Source: JAAYCI01 sp964370045 (GTDB taxonomy: Bacteria; Bacillota; Clostridia; Oscillospirales; Ruminococcaceae). From it: a stretch of DNA of 64,000 nt. Below the pieces are notes generated by a model. The model did not search any database. It was given only the letters and a program-made list of their open reading frames with translations, and was not told where the DNA came from. Numbering within the stretch: position 1 is the stretch's first letter; each line of letters starts with the position of its first letter. This document shows positions 25,559 through 34,655 of this stretch, one piece after another. The position numbers and the translations under genes were made by a program. The stretch lies in NCBI GenBank assembly GCA_964370045.1, contig CAYJGZ010000003.1:1-64000 (forward strand), given 5' to 3'.

Positions 25559-28162
25559 GTGCGAGAGGAAATCTTTGATGTTACAGGCATGAGCTGTGCC
25601 GCTTGCTCTTCAAGCATTGAGCGCACACTGCGCAAATTACAGGGCATCCAAAGGGCGGATGTGAACCTTTTGGCAAACAGCCTCAGCGTAAAGTTCGAGG
25701 ATGCCAAGATAAGCACACAGGACATCGAGCAGGCGGTAAAAGGGGCAGGCTACGGCGCTACACTGCGCAGCACAAAGAGCACCGCCGCCTCGGGCGCACC
25801 CTCCCCCACCGCACTCGCAGGCGATGAAATAAAAAAGATGCGCAACCGACTTGTAGTATCCATTGCGTTTTTACTGCCGCTCATGTACGTTAGCATGGGC
25901 TCGATGATAGGCCTTGCGCTACCATCTTTTTTGCAAGGCGTGCAAAATGCAGGCAACTTCGCGCTGACACAATTTTTGCTGACGCTCCCCATCGTTTTGT
26001 GCAATAGCAAATATTTCACCGGCGGTTTCAAAACACTTTTGCGTGCACGGCCCAACATGGACAGCCTTATTGCGCTGGGCGCAGGCGCTTCGCTTGCGTA
26101 CGGAATTTTTGCTATGTATCGTATAAATTTCGGCATCGGTAGCGGCAATGACGACATAGTGCACCTTTACATGCACGATTTGTATTTTGAAAGTGCCGCC
26201 ATGATTTTAACGCTCATAACGCTGGGCAAAACACTGGAAGCGCTCAGCAAAGGGCGCACAGGCAGGGCGATTTCCGCACTGCTGAGCCTTGCACCCAAAA
26301 CCGCACTGCGCATAAAGGACGGCATAGAGGAGAGCGTGCCCATTGAGCAGCTTTTGCCGGGGGATGTGCTGGCGATAAAGCCGGGCGCACGCATTCCGCT
26401 GGACGGCGTGGTGCTAAACGGAAGCTCGGCCGTGGACGAAAGCGCGCTCACGGGCGAGAGCATCCCTGTGGACAAGGCAGCAGGCGATGCGCTCACCGGC
26501 GCGACGCTCAACACCTCGGGCTACCTCACCATGCGTGTGGAGCGTGTGGGAGAGGACACCACGCTTGCCCAAATCATAGCGCTGGTACAGCAGGCCGCCG
26601 CCTCTAAAGCGCCCATTGCAAAGCTTGCAGACAGGGTGAGTGGCATTTTCGTGCCCATAGTCATGGGCATTGCGGCGGTGTGCTTTGCCGTTTGGATGAT
26701 AGCGGGTGCAGGCTTTGAGTTTTCACTTGCACGTGCTGTCACCGTGCTCGTAATCTCCTGCCCTTGTGCGCTGGGCCTTGCAACGCCCGTCGCCATAATG
26801 GTGGGCACGGGCATGGGCGCAAAAAAGGGCATTTTGTACCGAAACGCACAGGCGCTTGAAACTTTAAGCGGCGTAGACACATTCGTTTTTGACAAAACGG
26901 GCACCATCACCGAGGGAAAGCCCACACTCACCGATATGGTTTGCATAGGCGCTGACGAAAAAGCGCTTTTACAGCTGGCGGCATCGCTGGAACAAAAGAG
27001 CGAGCACCCCGTGGCACTCGCCATAACAAACTACGCAAAGCAGCAGGGCATCACCCCACTACAGGCGGAGGGCTTTGCCGCCTTGAGCGGCCTTGGCGTG
27101 AGCGCCACTGTGGATGGGTACGCCTGCCTTGCAGGCAACGAGCGGCTCATGGCACAGCATGATATTTCGCTTGATACCGTAGGTGATGCCGCCGAAAAGC
27201 TTGCCACGCAGGGAAAGACACCCCTGTTTTTCGCGCAGGACGGCCGGCTTTCAGGCATTATTGCGGTGGCGGATGTTCCCAAGGCGGACAGCGCCTTTGC
27301 TGTCGCACAGCTACGCAAACAGCAAGCTCGCACCATCCTGCTGACAGGCGACAACGCCGTCACCGCCGAGGCTGTGCGCAGTGCGGTGGGGCTGGATGAG
27401 GTTATTGCGCAGGTAATGCCTGCGGACAAGGACGAAAAGGTTCGCCTGCTCATGCAGGAAGGACGCCGTGTGGCAATGGTGGGCGACGGCATAAACGACG
27501 CACCCGCCCTCGCACGAGCGGACGTGGGTATAGCGGTGGGCGCAGGCACAGATGTCGCCATTGAGGCGGCGGATGTTGTGCTGATGAAAAGCGCCCCCTC
27601 CGACGTACTCACCGCTCGCAAGCTTTCCCGGCGTGTGCTACGCACCATACGGCAAAACCTCTTTTGGGCGTTTTTCTACAATGCAATCTGCATTCCGGTG
27701 GCGGCAGGCGTGTTTTTTCCCGCATTCGGGATTGTGCTAAACCCCATGTTCGGCGCCGCCGCCATGAGCCTTTCCAGCCTGTTTGTGGTGGGCAACGCAC
27801 TTAGGATAAACTTTTTCAAGGGCGCTCCGCTTGCTCTATCGGGAGGTTTTCCCACATTATCCTCCGGCACACCCCACGCCTATACGAGCGCACCTACTAT
27901 ACAAGTTGTAGCAAAAAACAACCATACATCAACAAACACACAGGAGGTATCCACCATGAAAAGGACAATTATTATCGAGGGCATGAGCTGTGGGCACTGC
28001 ACAGGCCGTGTGGAAAAAGCGCTGAACGCACTAAGTGGCGTACAGGCCAGCGTGAGCCTTGAGGACAAGGCGGCAACAGTCACCTTTGAGGGCGACATCA
28101 GCGACGACACCCTGCGCACTGCCGTAACAGACGCGGGCTATGAGGTTGTGGATATTAGGTAG
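25559..28162 (+). CDS. copA: copper-exporting P1B ATPase with a C-terminal chaperone domain
   Basis: Exports Cu(I) with ATP. The 867 residues include an N-terminal HMA domain (GMSCAAC near residue 10), six to eight membrane helices, the actuator TGES (SALTGESIPVD), the transmembrane metal site CPCALGLATP near 400, the phosphorylation site DKTGTITEG near 445, an SEHPVA nucleotide-site motif, and GDGINDAPALA. After the last helix comes a low-complexity linker (about 770-800), then a second HMA domain with GMSCGHC. GTG at 25559 is chosen: AAGGAGG is six bases upstream, while the longer frame begins inside the mobile element. The second HMA has its own internal start (see next entry). Confidence 0.95.
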   Translation: MREEIFDVTGMSCAACSSSIERTLRKLQGIQRADVNLLANSLSVKFEDAKISTQDIEQAVKGAGYGATLRSTKSTAASGAPSPTALAGDEIKKMRNRLVVSIAFLLPLMYVSMGSMIGLALPSFLQGVQNAGNFALTQFLLTLPIVLCNSKYFTGGFKTLLRARPNMDSLIALGAGASLAYGIFAMYRINFGIGSGNDDIVHLYMHDLYFESAAMILTLITLGKTLEALSKGRTGRAISALLSLAPKTALRIKDGIEESVPIEQLLPGDVLAIKPGARIPLDGVVLNGSSAVDESALTGESIPVDKAAGDALTGATLNTSGYLTMRVERVGEDTTLAQIIALVQQAAASKAPIAKLADRVSGIFVPIVMGIAAVCFAVWMIAGAGFEFSLARAVTVLVISCPCALGLATPVAIMVGTGMGAKKGILYRNAQALETLSGVDTFVFDKTGTITEGKPTLTDMVCIGADEKALLQLAASLEQKSEHPVALAITNYAKQQGITPLQAEGFAALSGLGVSATVDGYACLAGNERLMAQHDISLDTVGDAAEKLATQGKTPLFFAQDGRLSGIIAVADVPKADSAFAVAQLRKQQARTILLTGDNAVTAEAVRSAVGLDEVIAQVMPADKDEKVRLLMQEGRRVAMVGDGINDAPALARADVGIAVGAGTDVAIEAADVVLMKSAPSDVLTARKLSRRVLRTIRQNLFWAFFYNAICIPVAAGVFFPAFGIVLNPMFGAAAMSLSSLFVVGNALRINFFKGAPLALSGGFPTLSSGTPHAYTSAPTIQVVAKNNHTSTNTQEVSTMKRTIIIEGMSCGHCTGRVEKALNALSGVQASVSLEDKAATVTFEGDISDDTLRTAVTDAGYEVVDIR
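27956..28162 (+). CDS. copZ: copper chaperone CopZ, internal in-frame start within copA
   Basis: ATG at 27956 lies six bases after a perfect AGGAGG and opens a 68-residue HMA protein (MKRTIIIEGMSCGHCTGRVEKALNAL). This is exactly the size and form of a free CopZ, which hands Cu(I) to CopA. No stop codon separates it from copA: the frame runs straight through, so the linker ahead of it looks like a former intergenic spacer. Both a fused CopA-CopZ and free CopZ could be made from this one frame. Free CopZ production is inference from the ribosome site. Confidence 0.65.
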   Translation: MKRTIIIEGMSCGHCTGRVEKALNALSGVQASVSLEDKAATVTFEGDISDDTLRTAVTDAGYEVVDIR

Positions 28163-28230
28163 GTGGTCAGCCGACGCAAACGCCGAATAAACCATCTTGC
28201 TTATTATATACGCCTGCTCAGGAGGCCAAC

Positions 28231-29112
28231 GTGAAAGAAATCACATCAAAAACCATCATCTCAGCAAAAAACAACATGAATATATATCGAGGCTGTACGC
28301 ATGGCTGCATTTACTGCGATAGCCGCTCTGAGGTTTATGGGAAAACGTATGACTTTGAAGATGTCGAGATAAAAACCAACGCTTTAGCGCTAATTGATAG
28401 GGAGCTTTCTAAAAAGAGCAAAAAGGGTATGATTGTAACGGGGGCAATGACCGACCCCTACATACCTCTTGAAAAAGAGCTTATGCACACAAGAAAATCG
28501 CTTGAGCTGATAGAAAAGCATGGTTTTGGTGTGGCGCTACTCACAAAATCGGATTTAATTCTGCGCGATGTGGACATCTTAAAGCGTATAAACGAAAAGA
28601 CAAAATGCGTTGTACAAATGACACTTACAACCTACGATGAGGATTTGTGCAAAATTTTAGAACCTAATGTTTGCACAACGAGGCGCAGATTTGAGGTACT
28701 AAAGCAGCTCAGGCAAGCAGACATTCCCACCATTGTTTGGCTCACACCCATTTTGCCGTTTATAAACGATACCGAAGAAAACATCAGAGGTATATTAAGC
28801 TACTGCAAAAATGCAGGCGTGAAGGGTATTTTAACCTTTGGTATTGGCATGAGCCTGCGCTATGGCAATCGTGAATACTACTACAAAAAGCTTGATGAAC
28901 ATTTCCCCAACATAAAAAAAGAATACATGAAGAAATACGGCTCGTCTTATGGGGTTAAAAGCCAAAACAACGCCACGCTTTCAAGGATAATCCGTAATTT
29001 TTGCAAAGAACATAGTATGCTCTGCGGCGAAAAGGAGGTCTTTGGCTACATTTGGGACTTTCCACAGCAAGACGAGCAATTAAGCATCTTCAATGTGCGT
29101 CAAGCCCATTAA
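28231..29112 (+). CDS. radical SAM protein of the SPL/COG1533 group
   Basis: A 293-residue radical SAM protein with the cluster motif GCTHGCIYCDSR near residue 22, then GMIVTGAMTDPYIPLE and FGVALLTKSDLILRD, typical of COG1533 (spore-photoproduct-lyase-like). True SplB has extra conserved residues in its C-terminal part that I cannot match here, so repair of spore DNA should not be assumed. GTG start with AGGAGG six bases upstream. It follows copA by 68 bases and may be co-transcribed, with a terminator just after. Confidence 0.8.
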   Translation: MKEITSKTIISAKNNMNIYRGCTHGCIYCDSRSEVYGKTYDFEDVEIKTNALALIDRELSKKSKKGMIVTGAMTDPYIPLEKELMHTRKSLELIEKHGFGVALLTKSDLILRDVDILKRINEKTKCVVQMTLTTYDEDLCKILEPNVCTTRRRFEVLKQLRQADIPTIVWLTPILPFINDTEENIRGILSYCKNAGVKGILTFGIGMSLRYGNREYYYKKLDEHFPNIKKEYMKKYGSSYGVKSQNNATLSRIIRNFCKEHSMLCGEKEVFGYIWDFPQQDEQLSIFNVRQAH

Positions 29113-29130
29113 CAAGCAAAAGAGCAACTC

Positions 29131-29171
29131 AAAACATCCCCCGACTTTTCAGCCGAGGGATGTTTTTTATT
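29131..29171 (+). terminator. terminator after the SPL-like gene
   Basis: AAAACATCCC pairs with GGGATGTTTT across a short CGACTTTTCAGCCGA loop, followed by TTTATTATT. It also separates this operon from the convergent cheB. Confidence 0.85.
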
Positions 29172-29200
29172 ATTATATTGCAAATCCTATCCACTGCACT

Positions 29201-30238
29201 CTACATCTTGTTAAGCTGTGCAATAAGCTCGCTCGGTATTGCGCCGAGCGGCAGCTGCTTTACTACGCCGCCTTTATTGTACGCAACCATGGGCATACCA
29301 TACACAACACAGCTCTGCTTGTCCTGCCCCATCGTGTATGCGCCCGCCTGCCGCATTCTCACCAGCCCCTCTGCGCCGTCCGCACCCATTCCCGTGAGAA
29401 TAATTCCCACACTACGTGACTTTGCCACCTGCGCTACCGAGTCGAACAGCACGCCAACCGAGGGCATATGGCCGTTCACCTTTTCCTCACGCTTTGAGGT
29501 GATATAGTAGCCGTTTGCATCCTTTGCAAGGCGCATATGGTGGTCGCCCGCCGCAATAATAATAAGCCCTTTTTGCACACGGTCGCCGTTTTCGGCCTCT
29601 TTCACCCGCATACGACATTCCCTATCCAGGCGGCTTGCATACATCGCCGTAAATCCCACCGGCATATGCTGTGTCACTAAAATGCCGGGCGTTTCGGGCG
29701 GCAGCTCACGCACCACGTCCGCAATGGCATCTGTGCCGCCTGTAGATGCGCCTATCGCCACCACGACATCGTTTAGCGGACGTGTGATTTTGTTCATGAT
29801 ATTGCCTATTGCAGGCTTTATTGGTGGACGTGTAAACGCTGCTTTCGCACCCACATTTGCGGATGCCGCCACCCGAATAGTGGTGCGCACACGGTTAAAA
29901 AACAGCTCCTTTGCCTCATTTGCAGTAGGCTTTGGAATGAAATCCACCGCACCGCTCGCCAGCGCCGCCAGCGTCACGCCCGGTGCGCTGGACACCACCA
30001 CCACCGGAATTTTGTACTTGTTCAAAAGTTGCTTCAAAAACTCAATGCCATCCATCTTGGGCATCTGCACATCGCACACTATTACATCGGGCGCTACTGT
30101 CGCAATTTTCCCAAGAGCCTCTATGCCGTTGGTTGCTGCTCCCGCCACTGTCAGCGTGACATCCGCAGAAATTGCAGACTTCATGGCCGCCATAAACAGC
30201 GGCGAGTCCTCCACCAGCATCACACGAACCTGTGGCAT
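29201..30238 (-). CDS. cheB: chemotaxis response regulator methylesterase CheB
   Basis: Removes methyl groups from (and may deamidate) chemoreceptors. The 345 residues comprise a REC domain with the phospho-acceptor Asp56 (VIVCDVQMPKMDG), a linker, and the CheB catalytic domain with Ser in IGASTGGTDA, His in LVTQHMPVGF and Asp in LTGMGADGAEG. It is the last gene of a cheA-cheW-cheR-cheB run on the minus strand. Confidence 0.96.
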   Translation of the reverse strand: MPQVRVMLVEDSPLFMAAMKSAISADVTLTVAGAATNGIEALGKIATVAPDVIVCDVQMPKMDGIEFLKQLLNKYKIPVVVVSSAPGVTLAALASGAVDFIPKPTANEAKELFFNRVRTTIRVAASANVGAKAAFTRPPIKPAIGNIMNKITRPLNDVVVAIGASTGGTDAIADVVRELPPETPGILVTQHMPVGFTAMYASRLDRECRMRVKEAENGDRVQKGLIIIAAGDHHMRLAKDANGYYITSKREEKVNGHMPSVGVLFDSVAQVAKSRSVGIILTGMGADGAEGLVRMRQAGAYTMGQDKQSCVVYGMPMVAYNKGGVVKQLPLGAIPSELIAQLNKM

Positions 30239-30337
30239 TCACTCACCTACCTATTTTTATAAATAACCATATATCGCTTTTTACGAGGCACGTAAGTGCT
30301 CACTTTTTCACAGGCGAAGCCATTCGCCACAATGCTC

Positions 30338-31144
30338 CTAATCTTTCCTAAACACCGATGCCTTCACCATTCGGAACTTCGTAGCGTTGCGCTCTATATT
30401 TTCAGAGTGGCTGATGAAGAAATAGTACCCGGGAGCGGTCCACTCGTAAAAACGATTCACAAGCTCACGCTTTTTGTCCTTGTCAAAGTAAATCATCACA
30501 TTGCGGCAAAACAGTATCTCAAACGGCGCCGAAAAACGCACCGTATCCATCAGGTTTACGGTGCGGAAAGTCACCTTGCTACGCACTTCCTGCTTTACCC
30601 TGTACTCATTGTCGTTGATTTTATCAAAGTACTTTGATATCCAGCCCTGCGGCAGGTCTTTTAAGCCTTCCAGCTCGTACACCGCCTGCTGTGCTTTGCC
30701 CAAAACGTTTTGGCTTATGTCCGAGGCCAAAATAGAAATTTTCGGTTTCGTCGGCTTTTGCGCATAGTAATCCATCAGCGTCATCGCCAGCGTGTACGGC
30801 TCCTCCCCCGAGGAACACCCCGCGCTCCACACACGTATCTCACGCTTTTTGCTCGCATCAAACTCGGGCAAAAGCACGTCGCGCACAAAGTTAAAGTGCT
30901 CTTTCTCACGCATGAAATATGTCAGGTTAGTTGTGAGCTTGTTCAGCAAAGTATTTATCTCGTTGCCGCTTTTGTCCGCCTGCACAAAGCTGATATAGTC
31001 CATATAGTTGTTAAAGCCTTTTTGCTGTAACATCGTAGAAAGTCGCCCTTGTATCAAAATCCTTTTTTTGGACAAATCTATCCCGTAATTGGACAGCACA
31101 AAATCTCGCAACGTCGCAAACTCTTTATCTGTTAATTCAAGCAT
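30338..31144 (-). CDS. cheR: chemoreceptor methyltransferase CheR
   Basis: Adds methyl groups from SAM to receptor glutamates. The 268 residues have an all-alpha N-terminal domain and a SAM-binding domain with IRVWSAGCSSGEEPYTLAM, ILASDISQNVL and ILFCRNVMIYFDKD, all CheR signatures. AGGGG lies four bases before the ATG. It is 99 bases upstream of cheB. Confidence 0.96.
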   Translation of the reverse strand: MLELTDKEFATLRDFVLSNYGIDLSKKRILIQGRLSTMLQQKGFNNYMDYISFVQADKSGNEINTLLNKLTTNLTYFMREKEHFNFVRDVLLPEFDASKKREIRVWSAGCSSGEEPYTLAMTLMDYYAQKPTKPKISILASDISQNVLGKAQQAVYELEGLKDLPQGWISKYFDKINDNEYRVKQEVRSKVTFRTVNLMDTVRFSAPFEILFCRNVMIYFDKDKKRELVNRFYEWTAPGYYFFISHSENIERNATKFRMVKASVFRKD

Positions 31145-31492
31145 AAAACCCCTGCCTTTTTATTTGTATAGTCACTTAATTTGAAAAACAATGCTATATT
31201 ATCGAGCAGAATTTTTGTATATCAAGACGGAGGAGTGAGCAGTGCTTTGCGCATTGCTCACTTTGACAACGCAGATAGACAGAATTTGTGCCGGCAAGAT
31301 ATGCCTGCTTTTTAAGTTAAGCAACTATTGTGTATTGCAATCCGCCCTATTTTCAGCGTTTCAATACAAGGCCATCCCCGCACCACAAAGCAAAACGGCG
31401 GTGTCCGCACATAACCACCGGACGCCACCGCTTTGCACAAAATCAACCGATGCAACAAATCGCCGCAACGAACAACTTTGGCAGGCAGCTTA
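31145..31492. other. 348-base gap between cheW and cheR with two hairpins
   Basis: Contains an inverted repeat GTGAGCAGTGC-TTT-GCGCATTGCTCAC at about 31235-31261 and a GGTGGCGTCCG/CGGACACCGCC pairing followed by TTTTG on the minus strand at about 31397-31437. The second could end or attenuate the cheA-cheW transcript before cheR. No gene is visible. Confidence 0.5.
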
Positions 31493-31987
31493 CTAACCAA
31501 TATTCAGGATGTTGTCATCCTCTAAAATAGTCTCGCAATTTAGGTTCATCACAAGCCTATCCCCCACACGTGATACGCTGGAAATATATCTGTTTGCGTT
31601 CACGTTTCTAAACTCGGGCAAAGAGGAGGTGTCTATCGTCTCTGCCTGCACCACATTGGACACACAGTCCACCACAAGACCCACAGTAATATCACCTATC
31701 ACCGTGATTATCACACTCGTTTGGTCGTCATATTCCCTTGGCTCTTGCCCAAACTTTAGGCGGACATCCACCAGCGGCACAATGCTACCGCGTAGGTTTA
31801 TAACACCCTTTACGTACATAGGTGTTCCCGGTACTTTCGCAATGGGAAGCACCTCGATAATTTCCACCACGTTTGTAAGCGACAGGCCATAGATGACATC
31901 GCTTATAAAAAACGTAAGCGAACGCCCTTGTAGCTCATTTTTTTCTCCAGCCTGTGCTACTTCGGCCGCCACAGCGCTTTTACTCAT
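31493..31987 (-). CDS. cheW: chemotaxis adaptor CheW
   Basis: Couples receptors to CheA. About 164 residues: a short variable N-terminus, then the CheW fold with LTFFISDVIYGLSLTNVVEI, INLRGSIVPLVDVRLKFG and VGLVVDCVSNV, all conserved in the family. The ATG at 31987 has TTGGAGG eight bases upstream, preferred over the TTG within that site. It sits 86 bases downstream of cheA. Confidence 0.95.
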   Translation of the reverse strand: MSKSAVAAEVAQAGEKNELQGRSLTFFISDVIYGLSLTNVVEIIEVLPIAKVPGTPMYVKGVINLRGSIVPLVDVRLKFGQEPREYDDQTSVIITVIGDITVGLVVDCVSNVVQAETIDTSSLPEFRNVNANRYISSVSRVGDRLVMNLNCETILEDDNILNIG

Positions 31988-32073
31988 ATACAAAGCCTCC
32001 AATTCATAGGACTACTTCAGTTTCGAGCAAACTCAATCCGACCCTAATCACTTATACACTAAAGGCACACCGC

Positions 32074-34209
32074 TTAATATGTCGTGCGCACCTTGCCGCT
32101 GTTTGTTTCGCTGCGATAGCTTCCCAAAAGGCAGTTGATGTCCAGTATAAGGCTAATGGAACCGTCGCCCATGATAGTGCATCCCGAGAAGCCCAGCTCT
32201 TTAACGTTGTAGCGATTGAAGAAGCTTGGGAAGCTCTTAACAACCACCTGCTGCTCCCCTATGAGACGGTCGGTAAATATGCACGCCTTGTCATCGCCGC
32301 TTTCCACAATAATGAGGATGCCGTCCGAAAGCTCCAGCACTTCTGTCTCGATGTCGTAAATACGGTGCAGGCGTATAATCGGGTAGGTTACACCACGCAC
32401 CATTACCATCTCGGTGCCGTCTGTATCGTGCAAAAGTTCCGTCTCTGCGCTGAGCTTGTAAATTTGGCTGATGGATGTAATGGGTATTGTGAATATATCC
32501 TCCGCAACACCGATTTTCATGCCATCCACAATAGCGAGCGTAAGCGGTATCTTTATAATAAACGTAGTGCCCTCGCCGTAGGTGCTCTCCACTCCTACGC
32601 TACCGCCCAGCTTTTCAATATTCTTGCGCACCACGTCCATGCCCACGCCACGGCCGGAATACTCCGTAACCACCTCGTTGGTAGAAAAGCCCGCCAGCAT
32701 GATAAGCCCGTACGCTTCTTTGTCGGTGTAGTCAGCTCTTGGCTTTGTCAGAATTCCGTTGCGCTCCGCCTTGTCCAAAAGCTTCTCACGGTTCAGGCCC
32801 TTGCCATTGTCCTGCACGGTGATAATTATATCACTGCCCACGCTCTTTGCCTGCAAAGTCACAGTGCCATCTGCGGGCTTTCCTGCCTCAATGCGCTCCT
32901 CGGGGCTTTCGATGCCATGGTCCATCGAGTTACGAATCATATGCATGAGCGGGTCTGCCAAAACGTCGGTGATGCTCTTATCCACTTCCGTCTCGCCACC
33001 TATGGTGATAAGCTCGGTCTGCTTGCCGAGGTTTTTGTTCATATCACGCACAATACGCCCCATTTTTTGGAATGTACCCGTCAGCGGCACCATGCGGATG
33101 CTCATGACAATATCCTGCATTTGGTCAGTCAGCTTGCGCAACTGACGTGCAGATTTGTTGAAGTTATCCAAATGCAAGTCCTTCAAATCCGGGTTTGAAG
33201 CCACCATACTCTCGGCTATAACTATCTCGCCCATGATATCCACAAGGCTGTCTATCTTGGTTTGGTTCACGCTGATAAGGCTCTGCTTGCCTGCGCCCGC
33301 CCCGGCGCTTGGCGCTTTGGGTGCCGGCTTTGCCGCCTCTTTTGCGGGCTGGGATGCCACAGGTGCTGCAACCTCAGGCATTTTAACCTCTTCGGGTATA
33401 GCCTGCACCTCAGCTGCGGCAGTATCGGCCTGCACCTCAGGCTGTGCGTGCACCTCTTCATAGCTTTGCACATACGTGTCCTGCTCTATAAGATTGTTTA
33501 GCAGCTCCATATCGCCATCATACTTTATGCGGAACAAAAATCCGTTGTCCACTATCTGCTGCAGTGCCTCGCTGTTGGCCTCGGGGCTGGATGGCACCAT
33601 GTCCACAATTTCGCCATACTCTTTCAGCGAATTCACCAGCACAAACGCTCGCACGTTTTCCATCTGCGCATCTTCCTGAAAATGCACAAGGAACGTGTGT
33701 ACGTTGTCCTGCTCTGCTACATCAGATGCCGCCGCAGATGCAGCCGCCGCAGGCGCAGGTGCCGCCGAAGCAGGCGCGGGTGCTTCACCTTTCAGCGCCG
33801 CAATCTCACTCTTAATTACAGATGTAAGGCGCTCTGGGTCTGCGCTTTGGTAGTCGTCGGGGTTGTCCTGAAGGTTGCCCAATTCCTGCCGCAAAAAGTC
33901 CGACACTTGAAACAAAATATCGAAAACAAGGCCGATATGCTCACCTGCCAGCTTGCTCGGGTCATCCCTTATAATAAAGAACATATCCTCCGCACGGTGG
34001 GTCATCTCCGAAATATCCGAAAGTCCCATCATCGCCGCAGAACCTTTTACCGTGTGCATCGCACGGAAAATTTCGTTTATTTGGTCATCACCCAAACTTT
34101 TTTCCTTTTCCGCTTCCAGCAGTATCTCATCCAACTGGTCGAGTAATGTAGTTGTCTCGAAGATGAATGTATCCAGCATGGGGCGCATACTCTCGTCAAT
34201 TACGCTCAT
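32074..34209 (-). CDS. cheA: chemotaxis histidine kinase CheA
   Basis: The 711-residue kinase of the chemotaxis pathway. P1 carries the phosphorylated His52 in MHTVKGSAAMMG. A P2-like region near 190-260 is bordered by Ala/Pro-rich linkers. The P3 dimerisation segment is followed by the P4 ATPase, with HMIRNSMDHGIESPEER (N box), VQDNGKGL (G1) and GRGVGMDVVRKN (G2). The P5 CheW-like domain closes the protein. ATG at 34209 is preferred to a GTG 12 bases earlier. A promoter lies about 150 bases upstream. Confidence 0.96.
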   Translation of the reverse strand: MSVIDESMRPMLDTFIFETTTLLDQLDEILLEAEKEKSLGDDQINEIFRAMHTVKGSAAMMGLSDISEMTHRAEDMFFIIRDDPSKLAGEHIGLVFDILFQVSDFLRQELGNLQDNPDDYQSADPERLTSVIKSEIAALKGEAPAPASAAPAPAAAASAAASDVAEQDNVHTFLVHFQEDAQMENVRAFVLVNSLKEYGEIVDMVPSSPEANSEALQQIVDNGFLFRIKYDGDMELLNNLIEQDTYVQSYEEVHAQPEVQADTAAAEVQAIPEEVKMPEVAAPVASQPAKEAAKPAPKAPSAGAGAGKQSLISVNQTKIDSLVDIMGEIVIAESMVASNPDLKDLHLDNFNKSARQLRKLTDQMQDIVMSIRMVPLTGTFQKMGRIVRDMNKNLGKQTELITIGGETEVDKSITDVLADPLMHMIRNSMDHGIESPEERIEAGKPADGTVTLQAKSVGSDIIITVQDNGKGLNREKLLDKAERNGILTKPRADYTDKEAYGLIMLAGFSTNEVVTEYSGRGVGMDVVRKNIEKLGGSVGVESTYGEGTTFIIKIPLTLAIVDGMKIGVAEDIFTIPITSISQIYKLSAETELLHDTDGTEMVMVRGVTYPIIRLHRIYDIETEVLELSDGILIIVESGDDKACIFTDRLIGEQQVVVKSFPSFFNRYNVKELGFSGCTIMGDGSISLILDINCLLGSYRSETNSGKVRTTY

Positions 34210-34357
34210 TTCATCACCCACTTTTCACAGTTTTTACCCAAGGTCACCGATGTCTTCTAACGCAATCACCCCAAACACAAAACTTCTCACCATTAGGTTA
34301 AGCCGATTTGTTTTGAGCCGATATACCATATGTAGGTTAAAAGTACCCACTACTACT

Positions 34358-34385
34358 ATTATAATATTTTTTTTGATTTGTGCAA
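34358..34385 (-). promoter_or_regulatory. probable promoter of cheA
   Basis: Minus-strand TTGCAC, 16 bases, TATAAT, about 150 bases before the cheA start. The 434-base region 34222-34655 divides cheA from the divergent FliK-like gene; no sigma-D type promoter was recognised and no small gene is seen. Confidence 0.55.
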
Positions 34386-34655
34386 GATTTTAACGTAATT
34401 CTTGTAAAACAAATGCAAAAAATGATGTTTTTTACCTCTTCAGACAATTTATATACCCTACGTACTGTACGATTTCACTATAACGTGATAGAATAATGAT
34501 GTGTGCGTTTCACTTTTTTGATATTCAAAAGTACAAAAGCTACTTTTATGGTTTGAATTTTACGAAATTTTACTGCGACAGTGCTTTGCCGCCATCTCAC
34601 AGGATGGCTTTTGCCGCATCTTACAAACTATTTCCATTTCAAAAGGAGAGTGTCC

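Noticed and set aside
31235..31261. Possible short plus-strand gene after GGAGG near 31231 (about 26 codons)
   Set aside because: The GTG is one base from the site, too close for initiation, and the sequence is better explained as a hairpin.
31954..33198. 414-codon open frame antisense to cheA and cheW
   Set aside because: Crosses the start of one gene and the end of another, with no recognisable domain; cheA motifs on the other strand are complete.
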